A program made the position numbers and the translations under genes. A stretch of 60,303 nt of DNA, from assembly GCA_902571055.1 (NCBI GenBank), contig CACGAM010000003.1:66070-126372 (forward strand), in the 5' to 3' direction. Shown here in pieces: positions 44,008 through 52,871 of the stretch (within the stretch, counting starts at the first letter, position 1; each line of letters starts with the position of its first letter). Source of the DNA: an uncultured Pelagibacteraceae bacterium. GTDB lineage: Bacteria > Pseudomonadota > Alphaproteobacteria > Pelagibacterales > Pelagibacteraceae. A model generated the notes under the pieces. The model searched no databases, had not been told where the DNA came from, and worked only from the letters and a program-made list of their open reading frames with translations.

Positions 44008-44859
44008 TTATATAGATTTTTTAACAAGACTCTCTCGGCTATAAATGTAAATGCCACTTAATACAATAATAAATAAACCCAAGAAAGTCCAATTATCAGG
44101 GAAATCATTGAAGAAATAATAACCTATAATAATGTTAGTAACAATTTCAAAGTAACTTAATGGTGCTAATTTAGAGGCATCAGCATATTTTAGAGACAAT
44201 ATTAACAATAAATGGCCTATACAGGCAAATATTCCTATCGTAGCCATAATAAACCACTGGTCTAAACTAGGTTTAACCCACACAAAAGGTACTATAGTAG
44301 ATATGATGATGGCCCCTACTACACCAGTTAATAATAAGGTTAATAATGGATTATCTGAGGAACTCAATTTACGTGTAATAATCAAATAAAAACCATACAA
44401 AACACCTGTTCCAAGTGCTGATAAACTAGCTAGATTAATCTCTAAAAATCCTGGTCTAATTACAACTAAAGATCCAATAAACCCAATAATTACTGCCGTC
44501 CATCTTTTTACACCAACTTTCTCGTTTAAAAAAAAAGGTGAAAAAGCGGTCACAATTAAAGGAGCTATAAATGCCAAAGTCAAAGCTTTTGCAAGAGAGA
44601 TAACTGAAATTGAGTAAAAAAAACAAATATTTGCTGTTAATAGAATTAAACCTCTTAAAAATTGTAATTTTGGTTTTTTAGTCCGCACTAAATTTTTTTT
44701 AAAAAAAAACAACATAATTGGTAAAACAAAAAATACAGTAAAAAAATATCTAGCCCATGTTATTTGTAATACAGGCAAATCTGTACTCAAAAATTTAGCA
44801 AAACCATCCATAATGGGCAAAACTATCCATGCTGCTAAATTGAGGATTACAGCCCTCAT
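44008..44859 (-). CDS. EamA/DMT-family transporter
   Basis: A 283-residue membrane protein of ten hydrophobic segments in two repeats, as in drug/metabolite transporters. LITWARYFFTVFFVLP-like and ALTLAFIAPLIVTAFSPFFLNEKVG are EamA landmarks, and the second half repeats the pattern near SYFEIVTNIIIGYYFFNDFP. The substrate is not evident. It is the last gene of the minus-strand run and overlaps the tatD stop by one base. Confidence 0.85.
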   Translation of the reverse strand: MRAVILNLAAWIVLPIMDGFAKFLSTDLPVLQITWARYFFTVFFVLPIMLFFFKKNLVRTKKPKLQFLRGLILLTANICFFYSISVISLAKALTLAFIAPLIVTAFSPFFLNEKVGVKRWTAVIIGFIGSLVVIRPGFLEINLASLSALGTGVLYGFYLIITRKLSSSDNPLLTLLLTGVVGAIIISTIVPFVWVKPSLDQWFIMATIGIFACIGHLLLILSLKYADASKLAPLSYFEIVTNIIIGYYFFNDFPDNWTFLGLFIIVLSGIYIYSRESLVKKSI

Positions 44860-45617
44860 TAAAAAAACAATTTATTAAAGTTTTCTGATGTAATTCTATC
44901 TAATTTTGAAACACTAATGTTTTTAATATCAGATAGCTTTTTTAAGGTATGAATTATGAAACTAGGTTCATTTTTTTTTCCACGAAAAGGATCAGGTGCT
45001 AAAAATGGACTATCAGTTTCAATTAATAAATTTTCTGAAGGTATTAATTTAAATGTATTACATAGATCTTCAGATTTTTTAAAGGTTATGATACCACTTG
45101 CAGAAAAATACGCATTTAATTTAAGTAATTTTTTAGCAAAATCTTCAGATCCAGTATAACAATGCATCAATATTTTAGGTTCATATTTCTTATAATTTGA
45201 CAATATATCAAATGTTTCGTTTTCAGCATTCCTAGAGTGTATTATTATAGGAACATTCAATTCTATAGAAGCTTCTATATGATTTGTAAAACTTCTGGTT
45301 TGGGATAATTTATCGCTATTAGTATAATAAAAATCGAACCCAGTCTCACCTACTCCGATTATTTTTTTGTTTGATTTAACTTTTTGAAAAATAATTTCTT
45401 TAGAAACTTTATTATTACTTGTTTCATGAGGATGAATACCATAAGTTCCATATATGATAGGATCTTTTGCTATTAAATTAAGAATATTTTTAAATCCATC
45501 GTCAGTAGTGCAGATTGTCAGCAATTTTTCAATACCTAAAGCTTTAGATCTATTTAGAATATTATCTAAATTACTATAGATTAGTTCATGATCTAAATGA
45601 CAATGTGAATCAATCAT
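44859..45617 (-). CDS. tatD: TatD family deoxyribonuclease
   Basis: A 252-residue metal-dependent TIM-barrel hydrolase. MIDSHCHLDHELIYSN with the H-x-H motif, GTYGIHPHETS, GVGETGFDFYYTN, and IETDSPFLAPDPFRGKKNEP are the family motifs. It acts on DNA ends or misfolded-protein quality control in other bacteria. The metG-tatD order is widely conserved. It overlaps metG by eight bases. Confidence 0.93.
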   Translation of the reverse strand: MIDSHCHLDHELIYSNLDNILNRSKALGIEKLLTICTTDDGFKNILNLIAKDPIIYGTYGIHPHETSNNKVSKEIIFQKVKSNKKIIGVGETGFDFYYTNSDKLSQTRSFTNHIEASIELNVPIIIHSRNAENETFDILSNYKKYEPKILMHCYTGSEDFAKKLLKLNAYFSASGIITFKKSEDLCNTFKLIPSENLLIETDSPFLAPDPFRGKKNEPSFIIHTLKKLSDIKNISVSKLDRITSENFNKLFF

Positions 45618-47148
45618 TATTTTCGATCTTTTTAAATAGAATAGGAATTTTATTTATCTTACCACTATTTATGAATTTATTATTTTTTATCGTTTCAAGA
45701 TTATTTTTTTCAAATTCAATATTGAATATTTTCATTGTTTTTTGGGCAGTATTAGGAATTATAGGATATAATAAGATAGTTACTTTTCTAATTAATTCTA
45801 AAGAAGTATATACTATTGTATTAAGTCTTTTTTTATCCCCCTTTTTTTTCCAAGGTTCTTGATCGTTAAAATATTTATTTGCAGCAAATAATTGGTCAAC
45901 TATAAAATTAATATATGAATTAATGTCTTGTTTATCTACATATTCAACTATTTTAGTAAAATTATCTGTATAATTTGACAATAAATTAAAATCTTCATCA
46001 ACAAAATTTACATCTTTTGATATTTCAGAATTCATATTTTTTTCACAAAAAGATGTGACTCTTTGACATAAATTTCCATAATTATTTGCTAAATCACTAT
46101 TTATACAATTTTCCAATTTCTCTTCTGATATGTTCCCATCGTTTCCGAATGATACTTCTTTAATTAAGTAATATCTTAATGGGTCTAATCCATATGTATT
46201 AATTATTTCAATTGGGTCTAAAATATTACCCTTTGATTTAGACATTTTTTGATCTCCAGATAAAATCCATCCATGTCCATACACCCTTTTCGGTGGCTTA
46301 ATATCTGCTGCTAGAAGAAATGCGGGCCAATAAACAGCATGAAATCTTAAAATATCTTTACCAATTACGTGTAAATCTGCTGGCCAAAAATTTTTATATA
46401 ATTCATCTTTTTCATTTGGATAATTTAATGCACTTAAATAATTTGTTAAAGCATCTAACCAAACGTACATAACATGTTGGTCATTTGTTGGAACAGGTAT
46501 GCCCCACTTAAAAGATTTTCTACTTACTGATAAATCTTTTAAACCACCTTTAACAAAACTAACAACCTCATTTTTTCTTGATATTGGTAAAATAAAATGC
46601 GGATTATCTTCATAAAACTTTATTAATGTTTTTTCCCATTTAGATAATTTAAAAAAATATGACTCTTCCTCAACCCATTCAACTTTAGAACCAGAAATTT
46701 TACATTGTTTAAAACCGTTAACCTCCTCTATTTCATCATCTGTGTAAAAGGCTTCATCTGAGACAGAATACCAGCCTGAATATTTTGAGAGGTATATCTC
46801 ACCCTTCCTTTCTAAAATATTCCATATGTTTTTTGCAGACTTTTTATGTCTTTCTTCAGTGGTTCTTATAAAATCATTATTAGACAGATTTAATGTTTGG
46901 GTAAGATCTTTAAATGTTTGGCTTATTTCATCACAAAATGCTAAAGGTTCTTTTCCATTTTCTTTTGCCGCACGCTCTATTTTTTGACCATGTTCATCAG
47001 TACCTGTTAAATAAAAAACATTAAAACCTTGCATCCTTTTAAATCTTGCAAAAAAATCTGCAATTATACTCGAATAGGCATGACCCATATGTGGTTTAGC
47101 AGATGGATAGTAGATAGGCGTGGTTATGTAATAGTTTTTATTTTGCAT
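45610..47148 (-). CDS. metG: Methionyl-tRNA synthetase
   Basis: A 512-residue class I synthetase. The HIGH-type motif is YYPSAKPHMGHAYSSIIAD near the N terminus, and KMSKS appears as KMSKSKGNILDP. The domain between, WYSVSDEAFYTDDEIEEV, lacks zinc-binding cysteines, as in many alphaproteobacterial MetRS. There is no C-terminal tRNA-binding dimerisation domain. It overlaps holB by 11 bases. Confidence 0.97.
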   Translation of the reverse strand: MQNKNYYITTPIYYPSAKPHMGHAYSSIIADFFARFKRMQGFNVFYLTGTDEHGQKIERAAKENGKEPLAFCDEISQTFKDLTQTLNLSNNDFIRTTEERHKKSAKNIWNILERKGEIYLSKYSGWYSVSDEAFYTDDEIEEVNGFKQCKISGSKVEWVEEESYFFKLSKWEKTLIKFYEDNPHFILPISRKNEVVSFVKGGLKDLSVSRKSFKWGIPVPTNDQHVMYVWLDALTNYLSALNYPNEKDELYKNFWPADLHVIGKDILRFHAVYWPAFLLAADIKPPKRVYGHGWILSGDQKMSKSKGNILDPIEIINTYGLDPLRYYLIKEVSFGNDGNISEEKLENCINSDLANNYGNLCQRVTSFCEKNMNSEISKDVNFVDEDFNLLSNYTDNFTKIVEYVDKQDINSYINFIVDQLFAANKYFNDQEPWKKKGDKKRLNTIVYTSLELIRKVTILLYPIIPNTAQKTMKIFNIEFEKNNLETIKNNKFINSGKINKIPILFKKIENND

Positions 47149-48061
47149 TAATTATTTTAGATTTAAGTTCTAAAAAAAATATTTCTAAATCTAGATTAAA
47201 ATTCATTACTTCAGAAAACTTTTTATTAAAATATCTTGATGCCTTTAGTAAATTTTCATTTTTTGAATCTTTATATCTACTGCTAAACAACATCTCAATT
47301 AATATTTTAATACTATTTATAGAGACTTGTTTGTTTTGATATATGTTTTCTTTGATTAAATGATTCAAAAAAGTTTCTATATCAAAATTTTCAATATCTA
47401 ATTTTAAGCTAATAATTAAATTAATAAGACTAATTATATCTCCTGGTGTTAAGAAATGATTTTTAAGATCATTTGGCAGATTATCATACATATTTTGGCC
47501 AAAGTAATGGTCAATTATAGATTTCTTATAATTATTATCTAGTATTAGATTATAATTTATACATCTTGATTTAATGGTATCTATTACATGTTTAGAAATA
47601 TCATGTATCAAAAAATACTGAACATTTTTATTTGGTTCTTCTATTAATTTGAGCAATGCATTAGATGAGTTAATTGACAATTTTTCTATATCTTCAATTA
47701 AAACTATTTTTAATTTATTATTAAATGAAGATCTATTTACAAAGTCATAAAGATTTCTAATTTGAGATATATCAATATTTTTTTTTCCATCTTCTTTTTT
47801 AATTTTATAAAAATTTGGGTGTGAATTATTTTTAACTAGATTGAAACTTTTATTTTTTTGAATTATTAAATTATTATTACTGTCATACGAATATTCTTCA
47901 TTAATTGAAAAAATAAAATTTATAAAATGATTTACAAAGTAACATTTTCCTATACCCTTACGACCTGAGAAAATTATTTTATTTGGTAATTTTTTATTTA
48001 AATAAATATTAGATAATTCATCAAAATATTGTTTATATCCATATAATTTTAAATCAGTCAT
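47138..48061 (-). CDS. holB: DNA polymerase III delta prime subunit
   Basis: A 307-residue clamp-loader subunit. IIFSGRKGIGKCYFVNHFINF contains the remnant P-loop. LIEDIEKLSINSSNALLKLIEEPNKNVQYFLIHD appears in pieces (NALLKLIEEPNKN is the sensor-region hallmark), and IKSRCINYNL is the SRC motif. The zinc module cysteines are missing. It lies between tmk and metG, a widely conserved arrangement. Confidence 0.88.
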   Translation of the reverse strand: MTDLKLYGYKQYFDELSNIYLNKKLPNKIIFSGRKGIGKCYFVNHFINFIFSINEEYSYDSNNNLIIQKNKSFNLVKNNSHPNFYKIKKEDGKKNIDISQIRNLYDFVNRSSFNNKLKIVLIEDIEKLSINSSNALLKLIEEPNKNVQYFLIHDISKHVIDTIKSRCINYNLILDNNYKKSIIDHYFGQNMYDNLPNDLKNHFLTPGDIISLINLIISLKLDIENFDIETFLNHLIKENIYQNKQVSINSIKILIEMLFSSRYKDSKNENLLKASRYFNKKFSEVMNFNLDLEIFFLELKSKIINAK

Positions 48062-48063
48062 TA

Positions 48064-48678
48064 TTATATATACTTGTTAATAATTGTTAATATCTCATTT
48101 GTATTATCCTTTTGACTTTTTCTTGTATCAATTATTGTCACATTATTTTTATTTTTAAGCATTTTTAAAAAACCTTTTTGAACTTTATCATAGAAACTAT
48201 ATTTAAAATTATCATATCTATTTTTATTTTTCCTATTATTAAGTCTTAAAAATAAATTTTTTTTATCTACAGTATGTAAAAAAATATGTTTTATTTTAAT
48301 TTTTTTTATTATCAATTTATTTAAATACTTAATTAATTTTAAATTTATTCCCATTCCATAATGCTGATATGCCAATGTTGAATAAACAAATCTGTCAATT
48401 AAAATTATTTTTTTATATAAATTTTTATTAATAATTTTTTCAATATTTTCGCTTCTCGATGCTAAGTATAATAATAAATCTGTTATAGGGTTAAAATTAG
48501 ATTTTTTATTAAGTAAAATTTTTCTAATTTTTTCAGAATTCTTTGATCCACCTGGTTCTCTAAGAATTATAAATGGAATTCTTTTTTTTTTTAAATAGAT
48601 GCTAATAGATTTAATTTGAGTTGATTTTCCAGTACCTTCTATACCTTCAAATACAAAAATTGGATATTTAGACATCAC
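48064..48678 (-). CDS. tmk: Thymidylate kinase
   Basis: A 204-residue enzyme that phosphorylates dTMP. FEGIEGTGKSTQIKSI is the P-loop. ILREPGGSKNSEKIR contains the DR-type acceptor-binding motif, and IDRFVYSTLAYQHYGMG the catalytic Asp-Arg and thymidine loop. The length is normal. It overlaps the D-Ala carboxypeptidase gene by 11 bases. Confidence 0.95.
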   Translation of the reverse strand: MMSKYPIFVFEGIEGTGKSTQIKSISIYLKKKRIPFIILREPGGSKNSEKIRKILLNKKSNFNPITDLLLYLASRSENIEKIINKNLYKKIILIDRFVYSTLAYQHYGMGINLKLIKYLNKLIIKKIKIKHIFLHTVDKKNLFLRLNNRKNKNRYDNFKYSFYDKVQKGFLKMLKNKNNVTIIDTRKSQKDNTNEILTIINKYI

Positions 48679-49819
48679 CCCAAATCAAATAATTTATAGA
48701 GCTCAAAATTCTTGAAAAAATATTTAATTTTTTAACATCTTCATATGCTAGTAAATCATGTTCTTCCAATAAATCATCTTTATAATAAATTTTTAATTTA
48801 CCTAATTTTTGATTTTTAGTAATAGGAGCATTTATTGGACCATCATAAACCATAACAGCTTTTAAATATCTTTTTCTTGCTTTTGGAATAGTTTTGTAAA
48901 TATCTTTTTTTAAATAAGCTTGTACTTTTTTTTTCTTTCCTAACCATACATCAACTTCACCAATACCTTTGTCTTTACTAAATAATTTTATAGTATCAAA
49001 GTTTGTCAAACCATATGTTAAGAGTTTTGCAGATTGTTTTGATCTTGAATTTTTACTATTAAACCCACTTCCTACAGCTATTAATCTTCTATCTTTTCTC
49101 TTTATTGAAGATGCTAAAGAGTATTTTTCTACAGCTAAATATCCAGTTTTAATACCGTCGGCTCCAAAATTTTTATACAACAAGGGATTCCTATTTCCCT
49201 GTGTTATTGGATCGCCACCTGTTCTATCCCAAGTAAATTCTTTTTCTTTATACATTTCGTAAAGTTCAGGATAGTTTTTTATTAGATAATTAGACATAAT
49301 TAGTATATCGCGAACAGTGGAATAATTATCTGGATCATTAATTCCAGATGAGTTAGAAAAATTTGTATTATCCATTCCAATTTCTTTTGCTTTTGAAGTC
49401 ATCATCACAGCAAACTCTTCCTCACTACCAGCAATACCCTCAGCTAATGCAACACATGCATCATTACCAGAAACAATAATTATACCTTTCAATAAGTCTT
49501 CTACACTTACCATGTCCCCCACCATTATAAACATTGATGAATATCCAGATTGAGATAATCTCCATGCATTCTCGGAGATCATAAATTTTTCGTCAAAAGA
49601 TAAGTCTCCTTTTTCAATTAAATCAAACGCAATTATAGAGGTCATAATTTTGGTCATAGAGGCAGGATAAATGGATAAGTCAGGATCCTTTTCATAAAGT
49701 ATTTCACCTGAGAGATAATCTTGCAAAATTACAGTTTTTGCATCTACGTCAAAATTAGCCTTCGATGTAGTAAATACAAAAAAAATTGTGAAAAAATAAT
49801 AGATCAGTTTGTTTTTCAT
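48668..49819 (-). CDS. D-alanyl-D-alanine carboxypeptidase
   Basis: A 383-residue low-molecular-weight PBP. An N-terminal signal (ending near residue 20) precedes the SxxK motif YPASMTKIMT (Ser54, Lys57), SxN in VSGNDACVAL (Ser117, Asn119) and KTG in GIKTGYLA (Lys224). A C-terminal hydrophobic or amphipathic helix (SINYLIWGDV region) may anchor it to the membrane. The gene is located between rlpA and tmk as in other alphaproteobacteria. It trims pentapeptides in the cell wall. Confidence 0.94.
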   Translation of the reverse strand: MKNKLIYYFFTIFFVFTTSKANFDVDAKTVILQDYLSGEILYEKDPDLSIYPASMTKIMTSIIAFDLIEKGDLSFDEKFMISENAWRLSQSGYSSMFIMVGDMVSVEDLLKGIIIVSGNDACVALAEGIAGSEEEFAVMMTSKAKEIGMDNTNFSNSSGINDPDNYSTVRDILIMSNYLIKNYPELYEMYKEKEFTWDRTGGDPITQGNRNPLLYKNFGADGIKTGYLAVEKYSLASSIKRKDRRLIAVGSGFNSKNSRSKQSAKLLTYGLTNFDTIKLFSKDKGIGEVDVWLGKKKKVQAYLKKDIYKTIPKARKRYLKAVMVYDGPINAPITKNQKLGKLKIYYKDDLLEEHDLLAYEDVKKLNIFSRILSSINYLIWGDV

Positions 49820-50556
49820 ATTTTTATAATTTCAATATTTTCAAAATTTAAAACAGATATTTTATTAAATGCATTTTTTAGTGAATTTAAATTATCATAA
49901 GGACCTAAATATACTCTAAATTTAGTTTTTGAAAGCTTATTTATTTTAACTTCATTAACTTTAAATTCATTGTTAACTCTTTGTTTTAAGTTCATTGCAC
50001 TATCATAAAAATAAAAATCTCCTAATTTGATAACATATTTAAATATACTTATTTCGGGTTTTTTAACTTTTGCAGTATTATTATCTGACAAATCTTTAAT
50101 TCCTATTTCAAGTACTGGTGCTTTTTCAGCAACATTTTTTTCTTCATCAAATGTTTTAGTTTTATTTGCTAAAAAAACAGAGTTTTTGTCAATTTCAATA
50201 ACTTGAACATAAGGTTCATCAATATTAATATCTAATTCATCAGCTATCCTTTTTGATATTACTGAATTAAAAAAATTTGGATATTTTGAGTTTTTACCTA
50301 CAGTAACAAGAAGTGTTTTATTATTTAATAAATTCTTGATTATAGCATTAGTTCCTGGCTTAAGATTTCTTTGGAAAATCTCATAGGATCTATTATCCAG
50401 CTTTTTATTTATTTTTTTATTTTCAAAAAATTTGTCATCATATATTAAAGCAAATCCAGAATTGGTAAAAGACTCTTTAAAATGAATATTTGTTGTTTTT
50501 TCTATAGGCGCACATGATGCAAAAATAAATAGAAATAATATTTTATAAAATTTCAT
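49816..50556 (-). CDS. rlpA: RlpA-like lipoprotein with SPOR domain, active site probably lost
   Basis: A 246-residue protein. A lipobox FASC (Cys15) follows the signal. A double-psi beta-barrel-like region (about 60-140, LKPGTNAIIKNLLNNKTLLVTV) leads to a C-terminal SPOR domain (about 165-246, YVIKLGDFYFYDSAMNLKQRV). In active RlpA the motif includes an AAH-type His and a DRGP-type Asp. Here these are FQRNLKPGT and VGKNSKYPN, so the lytic residues are absent. Position after mltB and before the carboxypeptidase gene supports the name. It may be a septal peptidoglycan-binding protein only. Confidence 0.78.
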   Translation of the reverse strand: MKFYKILFLFIFASCAPIEKTTNIHFKESFTNSGFALIYDDKFFENKKINKKLDNRSYEIFQRNLKPGTNAIIKNLLNNKTLLVTVGKNSKYPNFFNSVISKRIADELDINIDEPYVQVIEIDKNSVFLANKTKTFDEEKNVAEKAPVLEIGIKDLSDNNTAKVKKPEISIFKYVIKLGDFYFYDSAMNLKQRVNNEFKVNEVKINKLSKTKFRVYLGPYDNLNSLKNAFNKISVLNFENIEIIKI

Positions 50557-51532
50557 AAAAGTTATCCTTTAATGTACATACAGCTAATGCAAATCGTAAT
50601 GATCTATTCCATTTTAGTACTAACTCATAATTGTCAAATACAACATATGCAGGAGAGTAAATATCTGCATTATCTACAATGTCTTTATCAGGTGTTATAA
50701 TAGCTATTTTTGCATTATCCTGAATTTTAATATTTTTACTATTTTCTATATATTTTTTATAGTATTTATATTTTTTTTTGTGCTTAATCATTCTAGCTGA
50801 AGTATTTAAATATTTTATTGGAATTGTATTTTTAAGTTTAATCTTTTTAAAACATGGGCTATTTTTTTTCCAACCAATTTTATTTATATAATTTGCAGCT
50901 GATGCAAATGAATCATTTATTGATTTAAGATCTATTTTATTATTTTTATCGTAATCGATAGCATAATTTTTTATTGTGGAAGGCATAAATTGAAAATTAC
51001 CAAAGGCTCCTGCCCAAGATCCATATAAAATTTTGTGATCAATAAGTTTTTTGTCTATTAATCTTAAAGCAATTAATAACTCATTAGTAAAAAACTCACT
51101 TCTTCTTTTATCAAAACTAAGAGTAGCTAAGGATGAAATTATATCCATTTTACCTAAATATTTTCCATAATTTGTTTCTATGGCCATTAAAGACAATAAT
51201 AACTCTTTTTCGACAGAGAATTTTTTCTCTATTTCATTTATAAAATTTTTATTTGCTGCATATAATCTTGAGCCATTATTAATTCTTTTATTTGTAACTC
51301 TTTTGCCTATATATGTTTTTGTATCCTCATAAAATTCAGGCTGGTATCTATCGTATTTGATAACATTTGGTAAAAATTTTACATTTTTTAAAACTATACT
51401 TATCGTCTGTTGAGAAATTCCCTGGTCTAAAGCTGTTTTTGTAAAACTATTTAACCAATTTTCAAATTCCTCATTTGCATAAGCATTATTAATAATTATA
51501 AATACAAAAAAAATTATTTTAATTATTTTCAT
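50543..51532 (-). CDS. Membrane-bound lytic murein transglycosylase B-like
   Basis: A 329-residue protein with an N-terminal signal segment. FENWLNSFTKTALDQGIS is the usual MltB lead. LLSLMAIETNYGKYLGKMD holds the catalytic Glu, and YGSWAGAFGNFQFMPST is a second hallmark. NLDKNNKIDLKSINDSFASAANYI-like sequence follows, as in family members. It begins the conserved mltB-rlpA-dac run. The overlap with rarD upstream is 14 bases. Confidence 0.9.
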   Translation of the reverse strand: MKIIKIIFFVFIIINNAYANEEFENWLNSFTKTALDQGISQQTISIVLKNVKFLPNVIKYDRYQPEFYEDTKTYIGKRVTNKRINNGSRLYAANKNFINEIEKKFSVEKELLLSLMAIETNYGKYLGKMDIISSLATLSFDKRRSEFFTNELLIALRLIDKKLIDHKILYGSWAGAFGNFQFMPSTIKNYAIDYDKNNKIDLKSINDSFASAANYINKIGWKKNSPCFKKIKLKNTIPIKYLNTSARMIKHKKKYKYYKKYIENSKNIKIQDNAKIAIITPDKDIVDNADIYSPAYVVFDNYELVLKWNRSLRFALAVCTLKDNFYEIL

Positions 51533-52397
51533 ACAAATCTCTCATATATATAAATACAGCAATCCAAATAAAAATAAAACTAATCAACTTTTCTGGTGAA
51601 AAAGGTTCGTTGAAATATAAATAACCAAGTAAAAACTGACTTGTTGGGGTTATAAAAAATATCATTCCAGATGTGCCTAAGCCAGATTTCTCAAGTCCTT
51701 TGATATAAAAAAATAATGGAATCACTGTCATTGGTCCAGCTAAAAATAATAGAAAAATACTTAGCGGTTCATTTGTTGAAAAATTATTAAAATTATTTTG
51801 AAAAATAAAATATAGAAATACTAAAGCTAATGGTAAAGCAAATAGACTCTCTATAAATAGACCTATATCAGTGTCTACATCTATTTTTTTTCTTAGCAAA
51901 TTATAAACACTCCAAAATATAGCTACAAAAATACCAACCCATGGAAACGATTCAAAATTAAATAACAGAAAAATTGAGGATAAAATAACAATAATAATTG
52001 ATATCATCCTTTTTTTATTCATTGTCTCTTTAAAAAAAAGAAAACCTAAAAAAACGTTTAAAATTGGAAATATAAAATATCCATAACTTGCATCTATTAT
52101 TCTATTTGTTGAAACAGCATAAATCCATGTTGTCCAATTTGCTAGTATTAAAATACTAGTAATAAATAAAATAAATAAATTTTTCTTATTAAAAAAAATT
52201 TTTTTAAAATGAGGCCATTTTTTAAAGTATATCGTTGTTAAAAACAAAATTACGCACGTCCAAAGACTACGATGAACAACAACTTCTACAGTACCTGCAT
52301 AACTTATATATTGAAAAAAATATGTTCCAAGGAAACCCCACCATAAAGAACCAATTGTTGCATAATAAATTCCGTTTTTTAAATTTTTATTTTCCAT
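51519..52397 (-). CDS. rarD: RarD-type EamA family transporter
   Basis: A 292-residue membrane protein with ten hydrophobic segments. NGIYYATIGSLWWGFLGTYFF is the characteristic RarD start; RIIDASYGYFIFPILNVFLG and MIFFITPTSQFLLGYLYFNEP are family motifs. It is distinct from the shorter EamA protein at 44008. The substrate is unknown. It is the first gene of the minus-strand run. Confidence 0.9.
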   Translation of the reverse strand: MENKNLKNGIYYATIGSLWWGFLGTYFFQYISYAGTVEVVVHRSLWTCVILFLTTIYFKKWPHFKKIFFNKKNLFILFITSILILANWTTWIYAVSTNRIIDASYGYFIFPILNVFLGFLFFKETMNKKRMISIIIVILSSIFLLFNFESFPWVGIFVAIFWSVYNLLRKKIDVDTDIGLFIESLFALPLALVFLYFIFQNNFNNFSTNEPLSIFLLFLAGPMTVIPLFFYIKGLEKSGLGTSGMIFFITPTSQFLLGYLYFNEPFSPEKLISFIFIWIAVFIYMRDLYENN

Positions 52398-52460
52398 ATA
52401 ATAATTTCTAAATAAAGTTTTTATTAAAGTATTTAATTAATTTTGAAATATACATTTTTT

Positions 52461-52489
52461 TTGTTGAATTTTATTATTATACTTATAAA
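52461..52489 (+). promoter_or_regulatory. Putative promoter of tRNA-Ser(UGA)
   Basis: TTGTTG (52461-52466), a 17-base spacer and TATAAA (52484-52489), ending 12 bases before the tRNA. An overlapping TTGAAT gives too short a spacer. Confidence 0.45.
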
Positions 52490-52500
52490 AAGTTGCTAAC

Positions 52501-52590
52501 GGAGAGATGGCTGAGCGGTTGAAAGCACCGGTCTTGAAAACCGGCAAAGGGGCAACTCTTTCCTGGGTTCGAATCCCAGTCTCTCCGCCA
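52501..52590 (+). tRNA. tRNA-Ser (anticodon UGA)
   Basis: A class II tRNA with a long variable arm. The acceptor stem GGAGAGA (52501-52507) pairs with TCTCTCC (52580-52586), followed by G and an encoded CCA. The anticodon arm CCGGT-CTTGAAA-ACCGG gives TGA at 52535-52537. The T-arm contains TGGGTTCGAATCCCA. It is the second tRNA-Ser of the window. Confidence 0.97.
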
Positions 52591-52596
52591 CTTCAT

Positions 52597-52854
52597 TTAA
52601 TATTTTTGAAACTTATCTATTATTTCTAACATAACACTATTTTCTGTTTTAATTAATGATTCTTTTTTTTTAAATGATTTTAACATTTCATCATCCATAT
52701 TAACAAAATCATTTAGTGTTTCTAAATGATTTTCATCTATGTTATTTATAATTGATCTTACAAAAGCAGTCATTAATATATCCATCTCTTTGGTTCCTCT
52801 GTAAGAGGCGCGATAAATTATTTTATTTTTAATTTCTTCTTTATTGATGGCCAT
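52597..52854 (-). CDS. sdhE: Succinate dehydrogenase assembly factor SdhE
   Basis: An 85-residue helical protein (DUF339/YgfY fold) that helps insert FAD into the SdhA subunit. IIYRASYRGTKEMDILMTAF contains the RGxxE-type motif needed for flavinylation. It diverges from recG by 17 bases, a conserved alphaproteobacterial neighbourhood. It ends six bases from the tRNA-Ser 3' end. Confidence 0.88.
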   Translation of the reverse strand: MAINKEEIKNKIIYRASYRGTKEMDILMTAFVRSIINNIDENHLETLNDFVNMDDEMLKSFKKKESLIKTENSVMLEIIDKFQKY

Positions 52855-52871
52855 AGATATATAAATAAAAC

